Positions 43,902-55,205 of a stretch of DNA of 64,000 nt are shown here, in pieces. This DNA comes from Staphylotrichum longicolle. Taxonomy: Eukaryota > Ascomycota > Sordariomycetes > Sordariales > Chaetomiaceae. The stretch's first letter is position 1. The number at the start of each line of letters is the position of its first letter. The DNA lies in NCBI GenBank assembly GCA_019096155.1, contig JAHCVI010000004.1, positions 3,410,001-3,474,000 of the forward strand, in the 5' to 3' direction. A model generated the notes under the pieces. That model saw only the letters and a list, made by a program, of their open reading frames with translations. It was not told the origin of the DNA and did not search any database. A program made the translations under genes and the position numbers.

Positions 43902-46900
43902 ATGACCGACATTACCGTAGAGACGAAGGATGGTCGGAACCAGACCAAAGAGACGCTATTCGACCTGGCCGGGGGTACTCACGCCCATTTGACCAACAGC
44001 GGCGTGTGGAAGTTTCTTCCAGAGCTCCTAGACGACAACGGAGTGTTTGAAGCAGCCATGCATCCATGGTTAAGCAAGACGCCTCAGTATTCCCATTTCA
44101 GTAACTGGGACGCTGGCGAGAACAGCCGGTTGCTATGGGTCAGCGGCGCTGCCGGCACGGGAAAGACAATGATCATGACAACAGTGGTTCGACACCTGCT
44201 CCAGCAAAAGAGCCAGGACCCAAACGCAGAGAGGGTGTACTGCTTCTTCCACGGGGCCGCACCTAACTCGGCCAGTTTCGCATCAGCCATATGGGGCCTC
44301 ATCGAGCAGGTGTGCCAGGAACAACCCGATCTTGAGTCACACCTGATCAAGAAAGGGAAGTTGACTGGAGAGGAAGATTTAAACAGCCTAGAGAACTTTC
44401 CGCCAGTCTTCGAGGTGCTTCATGCCATGGTGCTTGACGACAAGTTCCTGCCGGCATATTTCGTCCTCGACTCGATTGACGAGTGTTTTGTCCAAGACCA
44501 CGACTCCCCAGAAACGCATGCCCTCGATCACCTCCTGACTCTGATCTCTCTATTGGGAAGGGCCTCTAAAGCTCGGTGGATGATATCCATTGACTCTGAG
44601 AGCATCCAGACCACAGTAAAAGACAAGGAGCTTCATCTTAGCCTTGATTCGAGTTCGACCGCTCTCGAGCCCGCCACAAGACAACACATCGCATCGAGTT
44701 TCCAGAAGCTCACGCAAAGCGCGTTCAAAGGCAGCGGGTTTCAAGCCAATGCGGAGAGGGAATTCCTTGCAAAATCCGGTGGGAATCTTTTGTGGGTGAA
44801 CTTGGCATGCAAAGCTATCGGGTCCCAAGGGACCCTTTGGAACACACTTCACATCCTTGGTGGCCTGCCCGAGGGTGTTCAAACGTTTTACCGACAAGCA
44901 ATGCATGGGATTACCAACCTTTCCTGGAACGACGCGACTTACGGTGAGCGAATCCTCCAAGTCGCCGCTATGGCCTACCGCCCACTCCACGTCGAGGAAC
45001 TCAAGGACATCACACAACTGCCGTTCGAAGTGGACTTGAGTGTCTTCATAAACAAACATTGCTTTGTCTTCCTGGAAGTGCGTGACGGCATGGTCCATTT
45101 CGTACACCAATCGGCCAAGCATTTCCTGGCAACAAACATTGGAACCCAGAACGCCGCAACACAAATCCATGCCCAGATCGCGCAGGGTTGCTTGGACATT
45201 TTATTGTCATCCTTGAATGATGGCGGGGAAGACAACTCGAAACTGTCGTGCCACTACGCAACGACGGACTGGATGAAACATCTTTCCAAGATCAGTTGTC
45301 CTGAGGCGCTTGACGGTCCCATCAGCAAGGTCATCCGGCTTCACGAGACACACTCCATTCAATGGCTAGAACTCCTGGCAGCCACTCCGCATCCACGGCA
45401 GACCCTAGCTAATATGCTTAGACTGGAATTGGCGGTAGAGGTAAGACTTGCATGTTTCAAGCCTTGATACGTATCCTCGACCCCAGCCTGCTAACCAACA
45501 CCCGCTTCAACGTCAGGCGCACCGTGAGGGTGCCGGTAATGCCGAGCGTTGTCTTGTGCCACTTCGGGATGCCCTCCGAATACTTCAGCCGCACCAGTTG
45601 TCACTCGGCCCGCCGAACCTGAAGGTCAAGAACACACTCCGTTTCTATTCCAGCACGAATGGATTCAGGGACCGGTACCTGGAGAGCGAGTTTCGATGGG
45701 TAGCTCTACCTCCAATGCTCGAGCACCGCCCCAGGTGCGAGCGGTTCGTTCTGAAGGGCCACTCAGACTGGGTACAAACCTGCGAGTTCTCGCCCGACGG
45801 CCGATTCATCGCGTCGTCATCCGACGACCGCAGCATGCGGGTTTGGCATGTCCAGACGGGTGAACTGCAAAACGCAGTTGTAACATCTGGCAACTGCTGC
45901 TGCCACGCTGTGTATACATCTGCTGACCGACTCGTGACTCTGGCACACTCCATCATTCAGATTTGGGATAAACACACCCACATCCCGCAGAAAGCATTGC
46001 TCGGCGTGAGACTCTCGGCGCAGCAGGAGGGAAGGGACCGTTATGAACCCTATTGCCTCCTGCAGATTGCCACTTCACCAGTTGGAAACCTCCTGGCCGC
46101 TGTTTCCAAGAAGAGCATTTTCACTTGGACTCTCCCATCATACACGCTCAAGGCATGGAACTTCGGCGGCACTCCTCTCTCCAGCGATGGCTCGTACTTC
46201 ACCGGCGTCGCGCTCTCGAATGACGGCGCTCTTCTTGCAGCGACGAGGAAGAGCGCCGCAGATAACATAGGCATCCTTGTTTTGAGGACTGAAGACGGCC
46301 AAATTGTCCATGAACTCAAGTCACTTCTTCCGAGATTGATCAACCCTCGTTTCTCCCCAGATTCCCGGTATTTGGCCGCAGGCTCGCTCATGAGCCATGT
46401 AATACCCGTCTGGGACCTCGAATCAAACGATGCAATGTCTACTAGAGAACTGCACGGCCATCGTGGCGCGGTCAGGTCAGTCTCATTCTCGCCAGATGGT
46501 GCGCTGCTTGCTTCCGGGTCGGAGGACCAAGAGGTCAGAATCTGGGATATGGGGACTCGCGGGGCAAACGAGGCGGTGCAAGTTCTAAAGGGCCACCAGT
46601 CAGCGGTTTTGTGGGTGGCTTTCTCGCCGGCTCCCGGGCGATACCTGGCATCAGCGTCCAAGGATAAGACCGTCCGGGTGTGGGATACAAAGCCCGGCGA
46701 GGCCAGCGGTGACGTGCCGGCGGTAACAGAGGAGGCCAATCAGGTTCGACAACCCATGCCAGTCAACTTTGTGGCCCTGTCGCCAAACGGGAAGACAATC
46801 GCCTCGGGGTGCGAGGAAGGGCGGGTCTTCCTCTGGGACGGAGAAACAGGCTGTCATCGCCAGGAGCTCAAGGCCCAACAAGACGAAACGAAGCCTCCCC

Positions 46901-47785
46901 AACGGGCAAATCTTCTGCCTCAGCTTCTCCCCGGACTCCAGCACGCTCGTCTCGACGGCCGCCGACAACAGCATCCTCCTCTGGAATGCAGTCGCCGGAA
47001 AACTGCAGCGCGTACTCACAGGTCACCGGGATTGGGTACGATCGGCCGTCTTCTCGCCAGACGGGACAAAGATTGCGTCCGCGTCCGACGACTGGACGGT
47101 GCGGCTTTGGGACGTTTCTCCGGAGGAAAAAAGCGGCAATGAAGACGAGGAGAAGAACAACCCCACCTTCACCGACCACTTGGACTAGGTCTATTGTGTT
47201 GCCTTCTCCCCTGACGGCCGATACCTGGCTTCCGCCGGGGACGACAAGAGCATCTGCGTGCGAGACGCGCGGACAGGGGAGGGTGACTTGGGCAAGGTAA
47301 AGGATCTGGGACCCTGCCCGCCGTCTCGCAGCCTGGCGTTCTTCCCTGGCGGGGATAGGCTTGTCTCGTCCTCGACAGACGGCCTGTTGAGAGTCTGGGA
47401 CTGGCGGCGCAAGCAGTGCGTCCGCACCATCAGCTCTGATACGCAGCCGTACCGGTCATTGCGATTTCAAGGGGCTTTCACGGATTATGTCTTGACGGAA
47501 AGAGGCGCCCGGCCTCTGTTTACCTCAGCCACCCTGCTTCCCCCGCCGTTGCAGTGTTCGTACGGCATCAAGGGGGACCAGGATAACGGCGAATGGGTGA
47601 CGTACAAGAACCACAAGTTGGTCTACTTGCCCCCGCAGTATCGACCGAGTGGTGAAGGGACGGCGCCCCCGTTGGTCCAGGGGTACAAGCTGGTTATCGG
47701 CTGTGACTCGGGCGGTCTCATATTGTTCAAGTTTCGAGAAGATGTATACCCAGACGCGCTGGGCAAGGACAATCCTCTTTGGTGA
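43902..47785 (+). pseudogene. NACHT-WD40 (NWD/NLR-like) gene with lesions
   Basis: Exon 1 is 43902-45440; exon 2 starts at 45517 after a 76-nt intron with CTAACC branch. The NACHT part carries Walker A GAAGTGKTMIM (about 83), a Walker B-like YFVLDSIDE (about 190) and the NWD-typical GNLLWVNLACKAI, LSWNDATYGERILQVAAMAYRPL and FVHQSAKHFL. The C-terminal propeller has WD units with GHSDWVQTCEFSPDGRFIAS, GHRGAVRSVSFSPDGALLAS, GHRDWVRSAVFSPDGTKIAS and VYCVAFSPDGRYLAS. Two lesions interrupt it. A one-base frame change lies between 46863 and 46908. An in-frame TAG at 47186-47188 comes just before VYCVAFSPDG. NWD proteins are cytosolic NLR-like sensors in fungal non-self recognition. No N-terminal effector domain is seen. 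If translated as is, the propeller is truncated. Confidence 0.8.
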
Positions 47786-48010
47786 AACTCTGAGTTTCAG
47801 GGGTATTTACAGATTCCTTCCCTTGCTTTAGCACAAACATGCGCCAGAGCGTAACATGAAAGCATTTCACTTGGGCGCATCATCTGCAAAGCATTCCTCG
47901 ACGTCTGCTACCTCTAGTAGTGGGAGAAGCGCTGTATGTGTGAGAGTTGCTCTCAACATTTAGTCCCAATCATAACTTCGATCCCGGGTCCTGCACCCCG
48001 TGCATTAGCC

Positions 48011-48508
48011 TCACAACACCGGAAGTCCAAGGCGCTGCAGGAAGCTAAATACTTGTGCCACAAAACTCATCTTCGTGTACGTCCTCTCGAGCCGTAATGA
48101 CGCCAAGAACCACTCCCCGTCCTTCCGCTTCCATACCTCGTGGTAGTACCCCCCGCCACGCAGCTCGATCAGGTTCGCAGTCCCCTTCATGATGAGCTGG
48201 TCTTCCATCGCCCAGATCGCCTTGACCTGGCCGGGCGCGATGGCATCGAACTCGCCGGGCCCGAACATGTGCAGCGTCTCTGCCCTGGCAAAGAACTTGG
48301 CGAAGAATGTCGTGAAGCTTTCGGCGGAGGAGAAGGCGAGAGGGGTGCCCCCGACTTTCAAGACGGTGCCGTCGGGGTCGAAGAAGCCGAGCTGAGCTTC
48401 AGGCAGCGCGACCTGGTGGAATTTGTCCCATTGCTTGGTGTCGATGAACCGACCGTACTGTGCCTTCTTGCGGGAGATGGCTGCTTCGACTTCGAGTGGA
48501 ACTGACAT
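48011..48508 (-). CDS. SnoaL-like (NTF2-fold) protein
   Basis: Single exon, 165 residues, first good ATG at 48508. The pattern EAAISRKKAQYGRFIDTKQWDKFHQVALPEA, then FFDPDG, SSAESFTTFFAKFFA, HMFGPGEFDAIAPGQVKAIWAMED and GGYYHEVWKRKDGEWFLASLRLERTY is that of SnoaL-like/bile-acid-dehydratase-type alpha+beta barrel proteins. Some members catalyse dehydrations or cyclisations in secondary metabolism; many are unassigned. A His-rich HMFGPGEF and Trp residues line the expected pocket. No signal peptide, so cytosolic. It lies 3' to the NACHT-WD40 gene on the opposite strand; a functional link is not evident. Confidence 0.82.
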   Translation of the reverse strand: MSVPLEVEAAISRKKAQYGRFIDTKQWDKFHQVALPEAQLGFFDPDGTVLKVGGTPLAFSSAESFTTFFAKFFARAETLHMFGPGEFDAIAPGQVKAIWAMEDQLIMKGTANLIELRGGGYYHEVWKRKDGEWFLASLRLERTYTKMSFVAQVFSFLQRLGLPVL

Positions 48509-49242
48509 GTCGGCTGTTGCTGTTGTTTGCTTGCTGTTGTGTAGGCATTCACTGCCAATACTCTTAACCGATACGCCTCTTGATATAGTAGGGGTCTGCT
48601 CCCTCTGGCAAAAACCTGACAAATCAACCCTTTGACCCCTTTTTTGGTCGGAACCGACCCGACAGTCTCGGATGCAATCCGTCTCTGTGAACCAAGCCCT
48701 CTCGGATTGGTTGTCTGTCCCGCTCTCTAACAAAAGCCCTCCTCAGTGTCAAGGCAGAGTCTTAGGCTCAGGCCGTGCCATGGCAGTTTTGACATAATTA
48801 GTATTGCACGGAGCTTGTCCGGGGAGACTCTGGTCCCCGCGCGGCTCTTCCAGGAGGCAAACCTCCTTCGATGGCCGAGCCAGACCTTGACACCGTCAAT
48901 GAGAAGTGTGTCACAAGCTCCTCATCTCAGGATTCGCCATGTGTCAGCCCTGTATTCGTATGGCGCCTTGTCCTTCCTACCTCGGTTCAACAGGGATCAT
49001 ATTTGAGACTCAAAAAAGAGATGCATCCATTGGTATTCGATATACACAAAACATATACTCCAGCAATACAAGCACACCCCAACGCCGTTCATATACTGTC
49101 CAGATTCTTCCCATCCACAACCGGTCATCCACCCCTTCCATCCCCCCCCTTGCCGCGTCCCATATTCCCCTACGGAATCACTCCTCAACCCCAACACAAC
49201 CAACCCCCTCAATACCCCCCGCGACTCCGACTCCTCCCCCCC
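48509..49242. other. intergenic
   Basis: About 730 bases. 49120-49260 is very C-rich, the 3' flank of the next gene on the minus strand. No gene is recognised. Confidence 0.5.
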
Positions 49243-49842
49243 TCACCTCCCCCTCCCCATACCCATAATACCGCGACTCCCGCTCCGCCGCCTGCTACTC
49301 CTCCGCCTCTCATCCCTGACCACCACCGGCGCCACCTCCTGCACGGGCACCGCATCCACCACGCTCACCCTCCTCGACCGGCTCCTACTGCCCCCATGAT
49401 GATGTCCATGATGATGGCCGTGATGCTCGTAATGCTCATAATGCGAATGCCGACTGCCGCTCCGTCCGCGCGACCGGCCCCGCACGTGCCGCGGCGGGTA
49501 CTCGTCCTTGACGCTGCCGTACCAGGGGCGGCCGGGGACGGCGTCGCCGCCGGGGGGCGCGCCGAGGTTGGTGCAGGAGCGGATGATCCAGACGAGGAGC
49601 AAGAAGCCGGCGATGGAGCCGATGACGATGCCGGCGATGGCGCCGCCGGAGAGGGTCTTGGCGGCGTTGGGGTCGCTGTCGTCGGAGTTTGTGGAAGTGG
49701 AGGTGGTGGAGACGACGGTGACGGTTGTGGCGGCTGGGGTGGTGGTGGTGGTTTGTTGGCGCGGGAGGAGGAGGTGCGGGAGGGTGCGGGTTGGGTGGAG
49801 GGTTGTTGCGAGGGTGTCGAGGAGGGCTGGGAGGGGAGCCAT
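49243..49842 (-). CDS. single-pass membrane protein, Thr-rich ectodomain, His/Arg-rich tail
   Basis: One exon, 199 residues. An N-terminal hydrophobic segment (LPALLDTLATTLHP) is followed by a Thr/Ser-rich, probably glycosylated stretch. One strong membrane helix follows (SGGAIAGIVIGSIAGFLLLVW), then IIRSCTNLGAPPG and a cytosolic tail rich in Arg, Ser and His (HHGHHHGHHHGG). The helix plus CTNLGAPPG form recurs in fungal small membrane proteins of unknown function, with a layout like a cell-wall sensor. The His/Arg tail could bind metal or RNA, which is speculation. The GC-rich simple sequence makes the exact frame plausible but not certain. Confidence 0.6.
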   Translation of the reverse strand: MAPLPALLDTLATTLHPTRTLPHLLLPRQQTTTTTPAATTVTVVSTTSTSTNSDDSDPNAAKTLSGGAIAGIVIGSIAGFLLLVWIIRSCTNLGAPPGGDAVPGRPWYGSVKDEYPPRHVRGRSRGRSGSRHSHYEHYEHHGHHHGHHHGGSRSRSRRVSVVDAVPVQEVAPVVVRDERRRSSRRRSGSRGIMGMGRGR

Positions 49843-50913
49843 GGTGGAAGGTGAAAGTGGTTTGCGTGTTGATGTTTTTGAAGGGTTGCGGGTCCAGGCC
49901 GTGAACTTTCAGTTCAGCAGGCTCGAGGAGGAACAAGATGCCTCTTAGCCACTTTCAAGGCGGCTTCTCTTTGCCGAAGGGGAGAAGAGAACTGAGACGC
50001 GCTCTAATTAACCTTAGAGAACGCAGAGAGGGGAAGGCGGGTTAAAGACAAAAATGATCGGCAACATTGCTGATCAAGCATGCTCAGTTTGGTTTATACA
50101 TGTTCCCAGCCATTGCTTCCGACTGGAAACCTGCCCTCGACAGTGATGTAATTGTACATGAGGGTAGCATTCTGTATGGAACGGGGTTGGCTGGATCCAG
50201 CCTGGGGTGGCTGGTGTGGGAAGGTGAAGTTCCAGATCTGCATGCGCTGTCAAATCAGGTTTGGCGACGACTCCCGTCAAGTCAAGACTGTCAGGGGTTT
50301 GTGGGTTCTCTCCTCAACACATCATTCAAAGACTAGCGAGAGTGGCCGTGAACGCAAAAGCTTGGCATGTGACACTTGAGGTTTTATACCTGTCTAGCAA
50401 AGCCAGATTGTGAGGGTGCCGGATATAACCAGAGAAAAAAAGGAAAGAAAAGTTGGTTTGTTCAAAACACCCCCCAAGAGTGGCTGAAGAGTCGGAGAGT
50501 CGCCAAAAGTGCTCAGTCCGGTGTCATGCACAATGACGTCATCGCACTTACAACCACTGCCAGTGCTCATCCAGGGAGACTGTTGGAGGAGTTGGACGCT
50601 CGACCACTGAGAATTGATTCAAGTGAATTTTTATTATTGGTGTGATCTTGAGGCCTGTTTCTGGATGAAGTTTGAATAAAGTTTGAACAGCTCCTGTAGC
50701 GGCCATGCCCTGTCGTCAAAGCCGCCTCTCGTTGGACTTACACCATGCTACGTGCAAGGAGCGGGAGGAAGGCTCGGATTCATTGTCTTTTTGCTGACAA
50801 GGAAGAGAGTAATTGGCTTGAGTGATTGTTGGAATGCACTAGGTTCTTCTCATTCGCCATGTGCAACGATGCACATCGACCGAGCGACTACCAGAGCCTA
50901 TACCTTCACCTCA
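49843..50913. other. intergenic
   Basis: About 1.07 kb without a recognisable gene. Short plus-strand frames at 50067-50645 lack motifs. Confidence 0.5.
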
Positions 50914-52183
50914 TCACCTGCCTCCTTGGTCACATCTTTGGCTCGCTGCTGTGCCAGGACATCGTTTTTGCCTCTTTGTAATTTCGAACTGCTTTTCAGA
51001 CGTTTTGGCAATGATAGGAACCAAGTCCTTCGGAATTGGCGTGAACAGCTGGAAAGTGTTGCCGAACCGTCTCAGATCGTTCGGTTTTAATTGCTTCTCA
51101 GCCGCCGTTACCTTTGCCCTTCGGGCCCTGGCTTCTGTCCGCTGGGCGTTTGCAAACGCTTTAAAGCTTTTCAAGATGTCGTGCTCAGTTTCCTCTGTTA
51201 CTGGAGAGGAGGAGCGCGCTCGGTTGTCCGCGGAATCCCCCGAGGCGTTTCTTGTGCCTCCCTGGGTTGCAGCCAAAGATGCCTCTGGTGCCGGTTCTGG
51301 TTCATTGGAGAATTGCACACGGCGTTTGGGTGGAATGTACACGTAACGCTCATTTCTCGTCTCTGTCAATGGTTTCGTCGACTCCGTGTTCGCCGGCGGC
51401 TGTCCCGACGGAGGCCGTTGACGCGACGGGGAGGGGGCCATGCGAGAATCAGTGTTAGCGGTTGACCGCCCTCTGGAGGGCAGTGCGGTGGATGATCCGT
51501 TGACAACTAAACTTAATCCCGAGGGTGGAGGACCCCATGCTCCTGGCCCTGGCATACTGAGTCTCTGACTCAAACTTGGCACCGGAGCTGGAACCGGAGC
51601 TAGAGGCATTCGAGGCTCCATGTTGGGAATGGGGGACCGATCAAAAGGCGGCACGGGCACGGGCGAGTACATGTAGGGCTCGGAGACCCGGCGCGGCGGC
51701 GGATATAATAGGAAGGGGTACTCTGGACCCGTGGCGTGAGGTGGGCGGTAGGGGCTTGGGTTACTTGGATGGCGAAAGGGCAAGTCATAGGCCAGCAGCG
51801 ACTCCTGAATCCCCACTGACGGCGCATTTGGCGGCTGGTTGGGGGTCTGAGTAGGATAGGGAATCGTGACCGTTCACTGCCCGGACGCCTGGGTAAGCTG
51901 ATCGCCGGGTGCCCAAGGAAACTGAGGTTGCCACGGAGGACCCCCATTCGGAGGTGGGCCTGCCGGTTGGGTCGGGCTGTGACCGTGGAAGAGCGGATCG
52001 GGAGCAGGTCTCAGCCATGGGTGTTTCGGCCGCTCTCAGAGCATCCAGGCGTTCCCACGGGTGCGCCCTCATTTGGGAGCGGATGAAGTCGACAGCGGCC
52101 GGTCCCGCCTGCGCCCATCTCAGCGCACCTTCGGGGAATGGCAATGCGCCCAAACAATGCCTTTTTTCTTGACCTAATGTCAT
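50914..52183 (-). pseudogene. proline-rich hypothetical protein, probably broken
   Basis: From ATG 52183 the frame reads MTLGQEKRHCLGALPFPEGA, AAVDFIRSQMRAHPWERLDAL, with coding character. At about 52030 the Pro/Gln-rich sequence continues one frame over (HPWLRPAPDPLFHGHSPTQP, then PQFPWAPGDQLTQASGQ). This meets TGA at 51874-51876 and continues in the same frame (PYPTQTPNQPPNAPSVG) through a long disordered Pro/Ser/Arg-rich body. The body ends with a basic helix (HDILKSFKAFANAQRTEARARR). I do not recognise the family. It may be a nuclear or scaffold protein with an unstructured middle. The two breaks could also mean the true structure differs from what I infer. Confidence 0.4.
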
Positions 52184-52733
52184 AAAACTTCATTCAGTTC
52201 CGCAAACTCCATTAGTAATCGTGGGGTTAGTGATAACATGAGTAAGCCAGCTTGAAGTCCAGTCTCCAAGTGTTCAACGTCCTATCCTCGGTGGTTGTAT
52301 TGATGTTAAAGGGTCATAACGATGTTGTCTCGTCGATGACCTGGTTGCATGGGTAGAATTTTGTGTTCTTCACAGGGAGGGTTAACATTCTGCTCATTGT
52401 CCGTGCCATAAAACGCGAAAGTTGCCCTGGGACCAGCCAAGAGGGAGGCCGCTCAGCTGGCTGTGCTGCAGGACCATGGCGCTTCGCCAAGCGCGTGGGA
52501 CACGTTCGGCCACTCAGGATCATGCAAACCGCCGCCTCGTTTCACGAATTTCAGCTCGCTAACCCGCAATTGGTAACCGCGAGGCTATGCCGATTCTTGT
52601 GGCGGAGGCTGTTGAAGCTTGGCAAGGACAGGAGGACCTATGTATTCCAAGGCTCCCAGATGATGCGGCTCAACGATCATGTTCCTCTCCATCAGTTTTA
52701 CCTCCCCTGACGAGAGCCGTGAATGCCACAAAG
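52184..52733. other. intergenic, divergent promoter
   Basis: About 550 bases between divergent starts. No gene is seen. Confidence 0.45.
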
Positions 52734-54223
52734 ATGTGGAAACCCGGCCTTCTCCCGCCAACCTTCATCGCATTCGCCATCACCACCATGGCTGAAACCA
52801 ACTCCGTCTACACCGAGCTCGAAAGAATCCAGGACAATCCCGCGGCCCTCCACGAGACGCGCGTGTCAGGATGGGTCTCAGCACCCAACATGCGCGGCAC
52901 CAGCAGCATCCTCTACAGCTGCCTGCTGACCCTGTTCGCTTGCATCTACACTGCCCTGCACCTCAACGTTCCCAAAAGCGGCTCCAGTTTCCTTTCGCTC
53001 CTCCTCTCCAAGCTTAGATGGTCCCTGGCTGCACTGTTCGGCCCCGAGCTCGTCCTCTACTACGCGTTGACACAGTTCTTGGAAGCGAGAAAACTGGCCA
53101 AGGATATGAGGAATCTATACGACAAGGCGGCTACGGCCGGGGCTATAGATACCGACCCTAATAAGGTAGGTCTGAGGTATTCATCCTGCTGCCCGCGTTG
53201 AGGCACCAAAATCAGAAAGATGCTAAGAGAAAAGGGGTGTAATTTTGACCTCAAGTACGGCTTCTTCGTCGCCATGGGCGGCTTCGAGATGGCAGTATCA
53301 ACATCAGGTGGAAGCGAGCGCCTTCGGACCCTCTCAGTCAAGGGCGTGCGGAAGTTGGCGGCCGTGAATATAAAGCCGTTCATGACTCCCCGTTCGCTTA
53401 TCGACGACCGAAGCAAAGCCGACACGCTGCAAAAGGCGCTGGTTCTCCTTCAGGTCGGCTGGATGGCGCTGCAATGCATCGCGAGAAAAGCCTATGGCTT
53501 ACCCCTGACCCTATTGGAGCTTCATACCATGGTGCATGTCGTCTGCGCTATCGCCATGTACGCTTTCTGGTTAAAGGTGAGAGGCCTTGTTCTCGTATTG
53601 GGAGCCGGGCTCTGATCAAGCTAACAATCGGGTTGTTCTGCACATGTGCAAAGAAACCGCTTGACCTTCGAAGCGCCGAGGTGCTTAGCCATGACCATTT
53701 CAAGATACCCTCCGAGAACGGCAGCCTCGGGAGCGTAGAGATGGACAAGAAGCATGATTTCAATCCCCGCGGTACCAACCTGCAGGGGGTTAACGCTACA
53801 TCGCTCTTGACCGGCAGCATGGACAAGTTCCTCAATGTCAACGATGAATCGGGCCTCTTCTTATGGCTGTTTATTGGGCTTCCTCTTATCTACGGCGGTG
53901 TTCACCTGTCAGCGTGGACCTTTGAGTTCCCAACCGCGGTAGAGAGTCTATTGTGGAAAATTTCGGGCATTACCATCGCCGCCATCTTCCCAATGTGGAT
54001 TTTTATCGTCGTCACCATCCAATTTGTGGTGTCGTCAGTGTCGGGACTGCCATGGAGTTGGGACGACGATGAGGGTTTCACAAAGTTAGTGGATGGGCCG
54101 GTAATCCTCGCCTTCATAGCGTGCAGGCTCTACATTGTGGTCGAGGCATTTGTCAGCTTGCGGGCGGTGCCAATTGGCGTTTACTGGACGCCGGCGTGGG
54201 TTCAGATGATACCTCATGTATAG
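52734..54223 (+). CDS. fungal polytopic membrane protein, unknown function
   Basis: Exons 52734-53165, 53220-53576 and 53654-54223, 452 residues. A hydrophobic leader (LLPPTFIAFAITTMA) precedes the family phrase GWVSAPNMRGTSSILYSCLL, then FACIYTALHLNVP, FGPELVLYYALTQFLEARKL and FFVAMGGFEM. VHVVCAIAMYAFWLK|KPLDLRSAE crosses the second intron. C-terminal helices follow (LFLWLFIGLPLIYGGVHLSAW and IFPMWIFIVVTIQFVV). Both acceptors (AAG) are less typical; they were chosen to hold the frame. This is a widespread Pezizomycotina family with no assigned activity, common around HET genes. ATG 52788 is an alternative start without the leader. Confidence 0.8.
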
Positions 54224-55205
54224 GGTATAAGGACTACCTCGCTGCTTGTAATAGATCGTCCGTTTCCAACACCGGCAAAGAAGAGCTCACCAGACTGCGC
54301 AATAATTAGACACTCCTGAAGAAGACTCATCTGGGGAGTCGTCTATTGAGATCTAGAGTCTTTTCAATCTCCGAGATTTCGGAGGACGGGCTCATTTGGC
54401 CTCCGTCTTCTGCCCAAACAACTCAAAATGAGATCTTAGGATCAAAGGAGTGGTGAAATACGTCTCGGAGCTTTTCAAAGTGTTTGGGGTTGAGCTTACC
54501 CACAGCGAATCTTCGTAGCTGCGAGGTGTCATATCTGCCAAGGTTCTGGTTCTGGCACCACGGCCCTGGATGTTGCTTTGGTAACAACGAACACGGGGTG
54601 ACGAATCCCAGTCATAGGTCTGATAACCTGGAACCTTCGCTCGTAGAGCAATCCCATCCCGCGAAAACGCCCCACTCATCGGACTAGGGAGGATTCCACC
54701 TCTGCCTGGTCGGCGAGCGCACATGTTGAGGGATGGATTCTCTCGGGGTCGTCTGGCTTTATAAGTGCGGCTCGTGGCACTTCTTTTTCCACCTAGTTAC
54801 TTTAGATGCGCCTTACCGTCCGCTGCGCCAGCAGCCTCTTGCGTTGCGATACGCCAGGCGCTTACCTCGTTGGCCCGGTGCCAGCGCGTCGCCATCCAGG
54901 CGTGACATGCAGGCTTGAGGCCCTGACGGGACGCAGCCTTGCCGCCAATGAGGCTAGAATCACGGGACCTGCGCAATTGTTGCCTCAGCTGGAGGGAACC
55001 CCAGGCTCTGTCTGGTGCCGTTTTCAGCTGTCGACATTCCCCGCCCGCTCCAGTCCAGTCCAGAAGGAAACTTATCACCCGCGAAATGCCTACCAGTCGG
55101 ATTTCTCTGGTGAGCTTGTGGCAATAAAGCAACCAAAAGCTCTCTCTCTATGCGTCTTGGAGAATCTTGTTGCTACGCAAGACATTACGCACGACCGCGC
55201 TGTCC
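54224..55205. other. intergenic
   Basis: About 980 bases. A minus-strand frame at 54392-54724 (110 codons) lacks motifs and is not claimed. The region before 55206 is the HET gene's promoter. Confidence 0.45.

Noticed and set aside
51845..51878. 31-nt intron to remove the TGA in the proline-rich gene
   Set aside because: Too short, and the join changes the reading frame.
54392..54724. 110-codon minus-strand open frame
   Set aside because: No motif, no signal peptide, no clear coding bias or splice context.
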